Part shown: piece by piece, positions 11,428-22,442 of the stretch | How the letters are laid out: each line of letters begins with the position of its first letter | Position numbering within the stretch: position 1 is the first letter of the stretch | Assembly (NCBI GenBank): GCA_963556695.1 | Contig: CAUWAG010000007.1 | Span: forward strand, 744,001 to 808,000 | Length of the DNA stretch: 64,000 bases | Direction: 5' to 3' | Origin: Anthostomella pinea | Taxonomy: Eukaryota > Ascomycota > Sordariomycetes > Xylariales > Xylariaceae | Program-made: the position numbers and the translations under genes | The notes under the pieces: model-generated | Seen by the model: the letters and a program-made list of their open reading frames with translations, nothing else | What the model was told of the DNA's origin: nothing | Databases searched by the model: none

Positions 11428-12210
11428 GGAGAATTGCTATTTCCAGAGTATTCGATTTCCAGAGTACCCCGCTTTGCAGCTGGCAGATCATTATGTTTGA
11501 TAGGTGCAGCCGCTACCGTTAACCACCTGCCAGCTGCTAGCTGCCGGCAATAACTTATGGAGGTCTTTCTCGCGGTGGCAGCATCTCTCTTCTCGTGGAA
11601 GTAGTATCTTTCGCCTCTTAGAAGCAGTATTTCTCGCGGAGGCATGGCACTTTTCGCGGAGGCACGGCATTAAAAGCATTGCTATAGCGACTTATAAAAA
11701 CATAAGAAGGCAACAACTTTTGCGGCAACATTATCTCTCGCGGTGGCAGCATCCCAACTCGCGGTGGCAGAGTTAACTCTCGTGGCAGCATCTCTCGTGG
11801 CAGCATCTCTCGTGGCAGCATCTCTCGTGGCAGCATCTCTCGTGGCAGCATCTCTCGTGGCAGCATCTCTCGTGGCAGCATCTCTCGTGGCAGCATCTTT
11901 CGTGATAGTAACATCTCGTGTACGGCGCGCTCACAGTACGTGATGTATGTAGTGTATTTCCAACAATTTAATTAGAGAGACGAGGCTATTTATGGGCAGG
12001 CGTCCCAGTTCGCGGGCACGTGCCACCCATTTCACATACAAATAGTCCATTCATCTAGACAGTAGACCATGATCAATACATGCCACCTTCCACCTTGCCA
12101 CTCTCATCTATTAGTATGTAATTTCTTAATAAACGTGATGGTTGATTGCATACTTACATTAAAAGGGGCTGTAAAGTGGGGTACCCTGGAAATAGCAATT
12201 CTCTATATCA
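11428..12210. repeat. Inverted-repeat-bounded segment carrying tandem repeats
   Basis: The stretch 11428-11480 is the inverted, imperfect copy of 12168-12210: both read AAAGYGGGGTACYCTGGAAA, then AGCAATTCTC. The left copy carries an extra 16-bp duplication of the CTCTGGAAAT block. About 690 bp lie between them, including the tandem array at 11560-11910 and an AT-richer right part. This resembles a non-autonomous inverted-repeat element, but I see no target-site duplication and no coding sequence. Confidence 0.45.
11560..11910. repeat. 15-bp tandem minisatellite with degenerate flank
   Basis: Eight identical 15-bp units CTCTCGTGGCAGCAT run from 11777 to 11896. They are preceded by looser copies (TCTCGCGGTGGCAGCATC, TCTCGCGGAGGCA and others from about 11565) and followed by one decayed unit. 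Because the unit is five codons and stop-free, every frame stays open and mock proteins result on both strands (VAASL or MLPRE repeats). These are not believed to be genes. Confidence 0.85.
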
Positions 12211-12721
12211 GGGGCCCCTCAGTGCTGTTCATCAAGTACTACTGCTATAAACCCATTTTCTATAGAGACCTCCAACACCTTGTCTGGTATACAGGAAAGC
12301 ACAACGGAAGCTTTTTACCGTATTTTGACCACTAAGAACGTCGACATGGTCTCGAAACAGGCAGAGTGGATTGCACGAAGACCTGTGTAGCAAATTTGAT
12401 GCATCAAAACGATGATTCCTCCAAGATCTAGACTAGGGATCTCGCACACGTCGTTCATGTCTCGCCTGTTACGCAACAAATCAAAGGCGAGCTATTGTCT
12501 ATCACCGTGTACGCTTCAGCCTGTGTTAGCTACTGAACTACCTGGATTGGTGCCTCCAGCTCGAGAGAGGACATCATGATTACGTATGGCAGTCTCGTTG
12601 GCGTCGGACAATTCGTTATCTTTCCTGGTCGTGTAGCGTAACTCAAAATGTTCACGTGTCGAGAGGAAGCTTGACTCCCACGAGGTCTGTGTTCGGTACG
12701 ACGGGGCTACAGGCAAACATC
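12211..12721. other. Non-coding flank
   Basis: No gene recognised between the inverted repeat and the tRNA-like sequence. Confidence 0.3.
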
Positions 12722-12812
12722 GGGCCGTATGGCGCAATGGTCAAATGCGCCTGGTTGTGTTCTCGTTTGTGCGGTGGGCGACGAGAACAAGTGGTTCGAA
12801 TCCTGCTATGGC
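12722..12812 (+). ncRNA. tRNA-like sequence with Pol III A and B boxes (degenerate tRNA or SINE head)
   Basis: An acceptor-like pair closes the structure (GGGCCGT at 12722-12728 with ATGGCCC at its 3' end). The A box TGGCGCAATGG sits at 12730 in a D-arm with a perfect GGCG/CGCC stem, and a consensus B box GGTTCGAATCC is at 12792-12802. Between them is an 8-bp perfect hairpin, GTTCTCGT with ACGAGAAC, in place of a normal anticodon arm. The T stem pairs poorly. The A-B spacing of 62 nt is longer than in an intronless tRNA. So Pol III promoter elements are present, but I cannot assign an anticodon: it may be a tRNA relic, an intron-bearing tRNA or a SINE. Confidence 0.45.
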
Positions 12813-13586
12813 CCCCTTCTGACCCGGCTTGTGCAACCAGCACACGACAATAGAGAGGCCCCTTATCGCAGAGCCCGATAGCCAAACAGCTTGTCTCCAC
12901 AACACCCACTCCTGCAAGGTTTTTCCCCTTGTGGTTTCCCTCGCCAGTAGATAACAAACACCTACTTCACCCACCAATGCGACATATATCGAACGGCTAC
13001 TGGAACGATATGTACGCCAGAGGACTGAGGTTCACTGGGTCGCTTTGTCACTGGACAGGAGGTTTTTCTGACAGAATCGTGCTTGGGTATTGACTAAAAC
13101 CATTTGGACACTCCAGATTGGTACCGCTACAGCGAGGATAGGCTCGTGCGCGGATCTGAATGTATCTAGACTGACACCTCTACAACCTTGCGATGCAATG
13201 GCTCTGGGAGGCGTGGTTGCCCTGTTGAGGGACTACACCCACGATAAATACAATCAATCAATCAATACAGGCAAACATCGCACCATTGATGGCTCGAACG
13301 GGCCATATAATGTGTCATGTAGTACTCGAGATAAGGAGCGAGATCAGTCTATTACTGCCAGAGATCAGAAACGCCGTGTCACCTTGTGGATAGACCTATG
13401 CAGAGCTGGTAGCATAAGTTTGTGTATATGAACAGGCAGCATCCCATCTGAAGGATCGAAGTCCTCCACTTCCTTCACAAAGTCAGAAACACTCGAGCCA
13501 GTCAATTTGTATTACGGAGCTCTCGAGCCGTACCAGTGAAACACCTATATCAAGCCAATAACGATTTCACGCAACCATAAGTCCAG
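12813..13586. other. Intergenic, promoter of small secreted protein
   Basis: A short tetranucleotide run (CAATCAATCAAT near 13252-13263) is the only repeat. No gene recognised. Confidence 0.3.
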
Positions 13587-14075
13587 ATGAAGAAGTCATC
13601 GTTCGCAGCAGTTGTCTTCGTTTTGGCAACCTCAGCCAACGCCACGGCCGTCTACCTCGGTTCCCGCATAGGGTATGACGGCTCCGAATCCAACATCGGC
13701 TGGTACGTTCTCATCTCATTCAGAGCCCGGCCCCTTCCCCTTCCCCCTCCCAATCTCATCACCCACTACAACTTTTGAACAATTCAGCCAGCAACCCTAA
13801 CCACCTAGGGTAACCATCGCAGGACCAACAACACCACAAGCATCTGCATGCAATTCGTCGAGATCGACAAGGGCAACGCCAGCCCCTGCAATATCAACTT
13901 CTACGTCGACGACCACGACGGGCCCTACCAATTCAGGGGCTGCGGGTCTGGCGTACAGCTGTACAAGGACGGCGTCTTTAGTAGCGGCTGTACGTCCGAG
14001 AAGCGCGGGATCTCGTGCCGGGACTCGGATATCACGCAGAAGAACCTTTGCGACAAGATAAGCGATGATGTCTAG
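13587..14075 (+). CDS. Small secreted protein with six cysteines (effector-like)
   Basis: Two exons (13587-13702 and 13823-14075) encode 122 residues. The N-terminus MKKSSFAAVVFVLATSANA is a clear signal peptide. The mature part, about 103 residues, has six cysteines (in SICM, SPCN, RGCG, SGCT, ISCR and NLCD), compatible with three disulfides, and no domain that I recognise. The splice is GGCTG|GTACGT...CGCAG|G, and the intron holds a CTAAC-like branch site. Small size, signal peptide and even cysteine number are typical of fungal effectors or antimicrobial/structural secreted proteins. It lies just beyond the repeat-rich 7.7-13 kb island, a usual place for such genes. Role unknown; effector status is inference. 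Confidence 0.75.
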
Positions 14076-15053
14076 ATCCGATTGAGGAGGGTTTGGGTTT
14101 GGGTGAGGTTGAGATACGGGACTGACTTGTAATGAGATGCATGGTTAAATGTCAGAACAATCCATCACAGACAATTTCCTAGCAATGGAGTTAAAGAAGG
14201 GCGATAAGTGTGAACTGCCGTGGCGTGTGCCTAACAGTGGCTTTCTTCCAGATGTAATGCGAAGCCCAGACGCCGGGAGGGCCGTGCCGGACGCGTCAGT
14301 GAGGTGGGATGCCTGTTGTACTTGAACTATGCAGCTGGGCGCACAATACTCTCGCCTGTACGCTTTGGAGCGTGACCACGCTCTTGATTGGCACCAGGAC
14401 TCGACCACAAGTGCAGGCCATGCCGAAACCAGCCTACATTGCGTCTTGGGAAACAAAACACAACCCCATATTTCTCTATGGCCTAGAAGAGCATCCGCAT
14501 TTCCAACGTTTGACGGTTATCCCATTCGTTCCATACCCATCTTGTACCTCGAATGCCCGAACTACTTCTGGTATGGCACAGGTACCGACAGTGTCTAAAC
14601 GGCGTCGCCAAGGTCGTCTTTAAAGATCCGATGATCGTCTTCCACACACTGGTCCCTTCATCGGTAGGTTGTGTAGACGATACCATACTCACTAGTCTTC
14701 TAGACCTATCATTTGCCTGCACGTGTGCTGCATTACATCCACAGCTTCCACCACAACACGCCACCCATACAAGGGGGCATCCCTGGACAACGCCCCAGGT
14801 CGCATTAAAACCCAGGACTGGCAAAGACAAGCATGAGATCATTAACACCAGACCACACACACACACACATTGGGGAAAGCCACACAGGCCCACGACATCT
14901 CACCACGCAGTTGACAGCGGTGGAAGCAGACGCCGAATACCGCCCAGGGGCGTTCAGGGGCACCCAGAACCAGCACAGTCTATAGGGTTAGCTCCCACCA
15001 AAGGCCTGAATCAAAATATCGAGTAGAACAGGAGAGCTTGACAAGGAGAAACT
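14076..15053. other. Intergenic region without recognised gene
   Basis: Several open frames up to 157 codons exist, but none shows protein-like composition, splice-consistent extension or known motifs. A short CA run lies at about 14855-14866. Confidence 0.35.
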
Positions 15054-15131
15054 GCCGGAGTAGTCTAGTGATGAGGACGTCAGATTTTGAGGGAATCTTC
15101 TGAAGGCCCCGGTTCAATCCCGGGCTTCGGC
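15054..15131 (+). tRNA. tRNA-Gln (anticodon TTG) with a predicted 7-nt intron
   Basis: A full cloverleaf can be drawn: acceptor GCCGGAG with CTTCGGC (one G-T and one A-T pair inside), D stem GTCT/GGAC with loop AGTGATGA, anticodon stem TCAGA/TCTGA (15080-15084 and 15099-15103), T stem CCCGG/CCGGG with loop TTCAATC. The anticodon loop region is 14 nt (15085-15098). Reading TTTTGA as positions 32-37 gives anticodon TTG (15087-15089) and leaves a 7-nt insert in the canonical position after base 37. Internal promoter boxes are present and a T-rich tract follows about 55 nt downstream. The alternative is a tRNA relic with an enlarged loop. Confidence 0.75.
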
Positions 15132-16063
15132 TGAGCGCAATCAGTTACTGTGTAGTGGTGAATCATGAGTATTACCTATTCCTCCTTTCTTTTTCTTCTC
15201 TAAATTCGAAGCCTCCACTTGGGGGTGGTGGTTGTGGTGTGTTAGGTCATATGACTCATCAGTTGAGTGAGTATGGGAGAGAATAGACCATCCACAGGTG
15301 TCGTGAAAGGCATGCACGTAAACAGGTAACTATGGCATTGCAAAACATATCATTGATTCTTTCTTCATTATTGTCAGCTACGTGAAAGACGAAGTGGTCG
15401 GGTGGAATATCCTCAGTTTCCCCGATGAGAGTCTCCTGTCCAGAGACTGCCTGCCTTCGCCGCGTCCCGCTCTGAAGTACGACTCGCTTGCTTTCTGCTA
15501 AGATCCAAATTCTATATGAAGGCCGCGGTCCAAGTCAACCTCAAGCAATCAGTGTCATTACCCCTTTGGATTGGGTAGGGGCTGGTTTTGGTAGACACTG
15601 CTTGTCCAGTCCAGTCCACCTGCTATTCTCCTGAGGGCTGGGTCTCAACCATACTCCGTAACGCTAGCACGAAAGAATTTCTCGTTAACCAGCCGCTCAA
15701 ACGGAGCCCTGATAAGAAGCGCAGTCGGTGTTGTGAAAATGTAAAACCCACAATGGGCTGGATTGAAATTTCACTGGCTGGTCTTCGTAGACCCAAGCGA
15801 AGATCAGAGTAGGTAGGTAGCAGTGTACTGGCCGTGTGAGCTGACGAGGTCATGATGGTTCGAGCTCCCTGCGTCCCTTTGCCTAACCGCGTACAGTTCT
15901 ATGGACATCGGTGATGTGTTTTTTTTTTTTTTTTTTTTTGGCGTACCCGTGAACTGTGCGGAGGCTTGGTGAGTCGGCGTTGCTCCATGACATAGATCAA
16001 CTCTGTGTGCGACGCGACGTAAAGGACTTGGCCTACGCCGGCTTTTGCACAGCTGCTCCATGG
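15132..16063. other. Intergenic, 3' flank of HECT ligase
   Basis: It contains a 21-bp poly-T run (15919-15939) and no supported gene. Confidence 0.35.
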
Positions 16064-19000
16064 CTAGCTTAGGTCAAAGCCCGCCCCCGACTGTACAGCA
16101 TATAGTAGTTTGCTCCTCAAGGTCTCCGCTGACGTGTACCTGGGCAACTTAAGCAGATTTACGCATGTACTCGTGCTGGGCAATCGCTCCTCATCTGTAC
16201 CACCGTCCCTGATGCTGAACTGGGGACTCAGTTGTGAGAAGCCCAGAAGCGGCGCTCTTGGAGTAGACGTGACGTACTTGAGCACGTCTCTGCGCTCCGA
16301 GTCTTTCAGCTCTCTCATCACCTCCCAGAACAGCTGGATTGTGCGATGCTCCGTCCCATCGTCGCCAATGGCGTACAAACCGGAGTATGCTGTGTTGTTC
16401 CTCAGGTCTTCAACATCAATCTCGGAGCTATCACCACCCACCAAACGCTGGAGTTCCGATTGGTTGAACATGGAGAGCCATGCCGGGTTTATGATGGAAC
16501 CCAGACCGCGGAGAAAGGCTTTGGTCTGTCGCCCAGGCTGAGCCACAAGTCGGTGATGTGCAACGTAAGATATGTAGAGAGGGCGGTCCGAATTCGTGAC
16601 GGGGGTGTTCTCTCCGTTTTTCCTGAGCGGACGGGTGATTGTGCGAACCTCCCCAGTAGGTGTAGTTACCTGGTCGGTTATGGTGAAGTCGAGGGCAAGG
16701 TCCGCGACATCTCCAGAGTAGTTCTTGAGGCTGATCAATCCTTGGTAGAGCTCTGGGTCAAGGTCGCGCAGGTCGTTCAGATTTGCACGATAATATGTGC
16801 TCTGTCCTGAAGACCACTTTAGAAGGAAGAAACTGGCGAAGGCGATGTCGATGAGGATCCCTTCGTACATGCACTTCCCGACTATTCGACCGAGGAATTC
16901 GTAACGTTGTGCCAGATTTCCCATGCTATGCTTCCACTCGAAACCGCCTTCTGTAAATCCACAAGCGCGTAAGAGCTCGGCGCGATCGTCGAATGCTGTT
17001 GGATTTGGGTAAAGGAGGTTTTGGGCGTTAGTGACGAAAAGCTTGTGGCCGTCTGGACCAGGCATGAACGCTTCACTTGTGACACTAGTCAAAAACTCTT
17101 TCGTGACACCCCCACCATCGATACCAGCCTCTGCTTGGTCAAATTGGTCCACAAAAGTGATCTGGATTGGCTCTTTGAGTCCGTCTCCGAGACTGTAGAA
17201 CTGGTCAAATGCATCGTTGAAGACCTCCCCCCGCTTAACTCTAGCAGTGTGTCGCCCGAGAATGTCTCTGGCCCTACCAGCTGGACCATTCACGGGGCCA
17301 CCAAAACCACCAAACGCACCAGCTTCAGGGTCGTTTGATAGTATTGAGAGCCGCCAACGATCGGGATCAACATGACCCCCTCGCCGCTTGGACTTGTCCA
17401 GGAAGACAAATTGCCTGAAAATCCGGACTCGGACTTCGAACGGGATAACAAATGGCATATTCCGTAGAATCTCGAGCTTCGGTCCAACCTGGGCAAGCAG
17501 CTGCTCCCGTTGAAGCTTACGTAAGTGACGGTGTCTCTCAATCTGCGCTGCACGCGAGAGCCGATGCCCCGTAAATGTGTTGAAAGAGTCCATCCCATCT
17601 GCCCCGGCATTGTGAGACCCATCATCTTCGCTGGCCAATTCTTCCTTCCGCTGCTCTTCGAGGACGACAGCCGACACGAAACCGTCCATGTCGAACTTGG
17701 AGGTCATCAGCCAAAATCCCTTCGGAAGGAAGCCTCGCCGAGAATCTCTCTCATATAGCGACCGCATTGCAGCGGTGGCTGCATCTCTCAATCCCAAAGC
17801 ATCCATCCCAATTATGCCAGCAAACGTGGAAGGACCGTTGAGTTCTTCTTCTTCCTGAGAGGTAGGTTTAGTCGAGTTGACGCCCATGAGAGTACCAAGA
17901 CGACCTTGTTGCGAGGGCGGAAGCATGATATTGCCCAGGTTATAATAAAGGGGGAACGAGAGGTGCTTGAGGAAGTTCACAAGGTGCTTTAGCTCAGTCA
18001 GGCCGAGGCTGCCTGACCGAATACGCACTGTTGCTGGACTTTGCTGCGAAAGAATTTGGGTTGCTGCAGGTAAGAAATCTTCGTCATCAGTGACTCTCAA
18101 TGAGAAATTGTACAGCTCCAAGAAGAGCAGCACTGTACGCCACTCGAGATCGCGTATTGGGTCTCCTTTCAGGAGTGCAACGACTGATGTGGGCTTATGC
18201 TGAGCCGCGGGCTGCATTATACTGGTGAAAACGCCGGTTCTAGACGCCGCCTTCCAGAAGTACTTGACAGATGGCACCGTGGTGAGGCCACTCTCATCAA
18301 GTGTGGAGATGTCGCCCTGGAAGAGACGCATCTTAATATCATCGGCATGACTCGGGAAACACCTTAATAGCACCAGAGTGTATCCTGCGAGAAGGCTGGC
18401 ATCGTCAGACGGACGAGTAGTAGATGAAGGTGTGCTGTTACTTGTTAGCCACAGACACGGATACAAAGCAAAAATGAAGGTTGCTTACGCGGTGAACCTG
18501 CTAAGTAACTCGGCAATGCCATCTTCGTTAACTAGGAAGTCCAGCTGATTGGACACATATTCCGGCAGCGGGATAAAGTCTTGGATAGTGGTGTCTTCGT
18601 CTTCTTCGTAGCTGTCCTCATCGTTGAGCTCTTCAGGGGCATTCGATCGTGTCCGGATGTCAACAGCGAGGAGGGAGAGCTGGAGATAGAGTGCTTCGAG
18701 GTACTTGGACCCCCGGGACGTTGGGATTGCTCTGTTCAAGGCGATAAAATGGGACAAAAGCCACAGCAAGCCTTCCTTAGGCACACGACTGATTTGGTCT
18801 TGGGCCGAGAAGGCGTCGGCAATGCTTTGAGACAAGACCTGCATATCTAGATGACGTGCGATTCGCGAGGGATTCTGTTTAAGGAACACCAGTTTTGAGG
18901 ATGTCAGAAAGGCATATGCGAAGGCCTGGTATGCCTGTAGACCAGAACGTCCTGGCAGGTATCAGCACACTTTCTCGAGATGGGCATTGTAATGGTTGAC

Positions 19001-19823
19001 ATAAGGTCAAGGAAGGTAGCCATGAGTAAGCCAATACTACAGTGAAGATCAGAGTTTTCGACATACCATGTGACGCATTTTGCACCAGTGGCGCTGCAGA
19101 AGCTTCAGAGAGGACCTCCTGCTGGTCTGTCGTCAGGCTGACACTGCCATTTTCCTCGTAGCACCTTGCGAGGAGCCTGTAGTACCTGTCGAGGAGAGGA
19201 GCAATAGATGCTGGTCTTGATTTGATGATATCGACTAAGAGACTGAGAACGGTGTGGGAGGAACTTATCGGGCGCCTGTCGATACTGTGTCAGCGACTTT
19301 ATCCATCAAGACTTCGACTACCTCGGCATGAATCTCACCTCTCTAGGGCCCCTACGAGTAGACGTGCAAGTCTGTCCCAGGCACTGGGGTCGAATATGTC
19401 AACTTTGGTGGAAGTTGGGCCCGAGCTCAGCAGATCTCGAACGAAGATATTCAGACGCTGCTGATCTTCGGCTTTGGTTGGGTCGAAAAGTGCTAGCATG
19501 AGAGGGAGCAAGTTTACCACCCGGTTGTGTACGTTACTCGATGGCGGCTGCTGGCATATATCGTCATACTCTTGGCGATATCTCGACTTGACATGCCGGC
19601 GTTCTCGATGGCCCCTCCACACGCGCTGGAGGAGTTTGGCGGCGGCAAGCTCATCACGCTCTCGTTGCCTCTTCTCGCGGTCGGCTTGTGCTTGGGCTAT
19701 GGTCTTATTGGAACCAGAGTTTGCAGTTAATCCCCCCGAGCTGGCCCAGGGGCTTGTGTTGCGCTGCCCACTGAGGTTGACATTACGAGGTCGCCTCGAG
19801 GTGCCACTAAAGGTTGGGAACAT
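16064..19823 (-). CDS. hul5: HECT-type E3 ubiquitin ligase, HUL5/UBE3C-like
   Basis: Four exons on the minus strand (19823-19339, 19275-19067, 18951-18489, 18434-16064) join to 1175 residues. An IQ motif (about residues 62-80, LLQRVWRGHRERR) near the N-terminus and a C-terminal HECT domain (about 800-1175) are the arrangement of human UBE3C and yeast Hul5, which extend ubiquitin chains at the proteasome and clear misfolded proteins. The catalytic cysteine is C1143 in STSTCVNLLKLPRY. Other HECT blocks seen: IQITFVDQFDQAEAGIDGGG, the EFLGRIVGKCMYEGILIDI block and LQRLVGG. An acidic stretch (EDSYEEDEDTT) lies mid-protein. The gene is intact. It is divergent from PAB1 across a long shared upstream region. 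Family certain; the HUL5 assignment rests on length and the IQ motif. Confidence 0.9.
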
Positions 19824-22442
19824 GATGCCTCCGCACTCTCGGGATGTGTTTCGCGGCGTAGGTCAAACTCGGGATGTCGGATCGGTCGGCTCGTACAAGG
19901 GTGGAAGGTAAGACGGGAAGCCGTTATTGCAGGAGGTGCAGGTCAGGTCTGTCACGAGGCGACATCGGTCAGAGTGGCATCTGACGATGTATTGTGCTGG
20001 GGGTTGAGCGTGCTGCTGGTGTTGACGTAATGGTCAGGGAATAGTCGAAGACGATCGAAGCTGGAGCTGGCCAACAGGTGGTCGGTGGACTGACTCTTGT
20101 GAGGTGGCCCGAGGCTTAGAAATGTCGCGGTGAGGTTTTGCGCTCCGTCAGCTTTGCGCATTTGCGAGCTGAGAGCTCCCTCAAACCTATCGGATGACGC
20201 TTGAGCACAGGTGTGCTTTCAGAGACGGTACTGATGTGCTTTCTGTCGCCTTCGAGAGGCCGAGGGGCTGCAAGTCCATGTACCTAGGTACCTTACTGTA
20301 CGACTTCAAGGTGCGCACTGAGAGCCCTGGAGGTCCGCACCGGCTGGAGCACTGATTAGCACATGCTGCAGGGGTTGCGGGCAGGCCGGCAGGGCTATGT
20401 GGGACCACGGAACGCCATAGTGTGCTAGCGTGTCGGCTCTGTGGGGTGTCGTGCATTAACAGCGATATCTCCGAGTCGAGGTGATTAGACACCCTTGACA
20501 CAACAGAGTCCACCTAAGGTATAGGCACGCAGGTAGGTCGGTGATGCCTCCATCTCATACCAAGGAGTATTATGGTCACTGAGCAAAAGGATTAATTTAT
20601 GAACGAAGGCATCACAAAGCACAAGTAGCGGATTCACTGGTTGGTTTTTGTGTGCTAGGTCCTTTGGCCGTAGACTGGCCTATCTACAGTACAAGAAGCA
20701 CCAAGCAAGCACCAACCTAGCCACACATCTACATAGGTTACATCATATTCCAGGTACGTACAATGAAGCTGGAGACTCCAGGTCTTGAATGTAAGGTGCA
20801 TACCAACTTGAAGTAGGTATGTAGCTATGGCTATAAATCAAATGTCAATGTGAGGTCAACGTATGCAACAGATTGTTCTACGGTGATCTGGAGACAATCA
20901 ACTTGTGTGAAAACCTTGGAAGCACATCAATTCATGACTGTATATAGCTGACCAGCCGGATGCTATATTGATTGACCTTTCTTCAAGTTGTCAGTGTCCA
21001 CCATCCATGAGGTTGTCTGTGCACCTGCCAGCCACATTGATATCCACAGTCACAACGGTCTACCTATCTGCCACTATCTTCATGTTGGAAGTACGGTGTG
21101 AAAAGCTTCGGTTTGTGAGATTGGAAGTCGTACCTCCTTGAAAGGCTTCTTTGAGCTTGTGAGGTTTCTACAAGATACCACAGAAGCATTCAAGAATTCA
21201 GAGGTTGTTTCGGCATACAGCCCAAGATTAGTACCTACCTATTAGGTCTCGAATTGACCAGGTTTAAAAGCATGAACTCCATCAACTCTCTGTTGCCAGA
21301 GCCCTTAAACAGATAATGCAAGGTACCCAAGTGCCTGGAATGATAATGTGCATAAATATCGAGCAGAACTGGTTGTTCCAGGCGCAACTACCTAAATGGA
21401 ACAAGCATGGGACGACTGACTTGCAGACTTGGCTGTTCCCCAGGCGCAAGCCTTGAAGCAGGCGCGATGGCACATTCTGCACCTCACCTCAGGCAGTCAG
21501 CGATCTCCAATCGTACCCCGCCCTTTCCCGTTGTTTTGATCTATCTATGTAGTCTGTGCACTGAGTTTGATTGACTTTTGGCAGATGGCCAGCTCCACAA
21601 CATGGCCACTGCCAGACCGGCAGCACTCGGGCACTCCGCTGCGCATTATCGCTGGCAGCTGGACGGGGCGATAAGCTGATTGATCTACCTGGTACGCTAC
21701 GAGACTAGCGAACCGTGGTCAGAAATTTGGGAAAACACAAAATTTCTATATCTGCAAGGACAGCGGACCCTCCTGCGTCTCCCTCTTCCTTTCTCCAACG
21801 ACTTGACAACTTTATCCGCCAGCTCGTCGCCCATAAAACACCCCAAAAAAGAGAATCAGTCTTAAGGCACGTTCTGTACAGTTCATGCTTCATTTCTGTT
21901 CTCGCCAAATACTCCCAAACTAAACCACAAAAAAACTCGGAAAACCAGAAAAAACCCATACCCTCCTCCTCATCCGCCCATCCTCATACTCACCTCTCCT
22001 CACGCCGACACCAACGCACCACAGACCCCTCTCTGTCGTTGCGGCCCTTTGGACAAGATTCTGCTCGACCCAGCCTGCGACGCATCTCTGTCCTCTCCCA
22101 ATTCCCAGATTAACAGGCATCTACTTGGGTCCTCCGAGTAGCCTTGATCTCTCTTTGAAGTCCCGACCGCAGCCTTTGTTCGTCAGACTTCATTGCCTCT
22201 TGATCCGTCCCCGATCTCGAGACCACGACTCATTCAATCTACTCCAGTAGTTCGGTACGTCTTTTCATTGCCTGCCCTGCTGACTGCACATTTGTACCCC
22301 GAAAGCTTGATCGATCAGACTGCTCTGAGATTTGCATGCTCCCACCCGACCTGTCAATATCCTCACTCTTGCCGTATCCCGCCATTCCCTTCTAGTACTA
22401 ACCAAGCATACAAAGCCAGCCCAGTTAACCATTCCCTTCAAC
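19824..22442. promoter_or_regulatory. Long divergent region between HECT ligase and PAB1, with A-rich PAB1 leader
   Basis: About 2.6 kb with no supported gene. The PAB1-proximal part (about 21700-22440) looks like a long mRNA leader: pyrimidine-rich, with A-rich tracts at about 21832-21852 and 21923-21957 (runs of 5-7 A). A candidate leader intron could start at GGTACGT near 22256 and end shortly before the ATG at 22443. In other eukaryotes A-rich leaders let poly(A)-binding protein repress its own mRNA; that role here is inference. Confidence 0.45.

Noticed and set aside
11618..11943. Frames encoding VAASL or MLPRE repeats, with CRISPR-like spacing at first sight
   Set aside because: A stop-free 15-bp tandem repeat opens all frames; there are no spacers between units, so it is neither a gene nor a CRISPR array.
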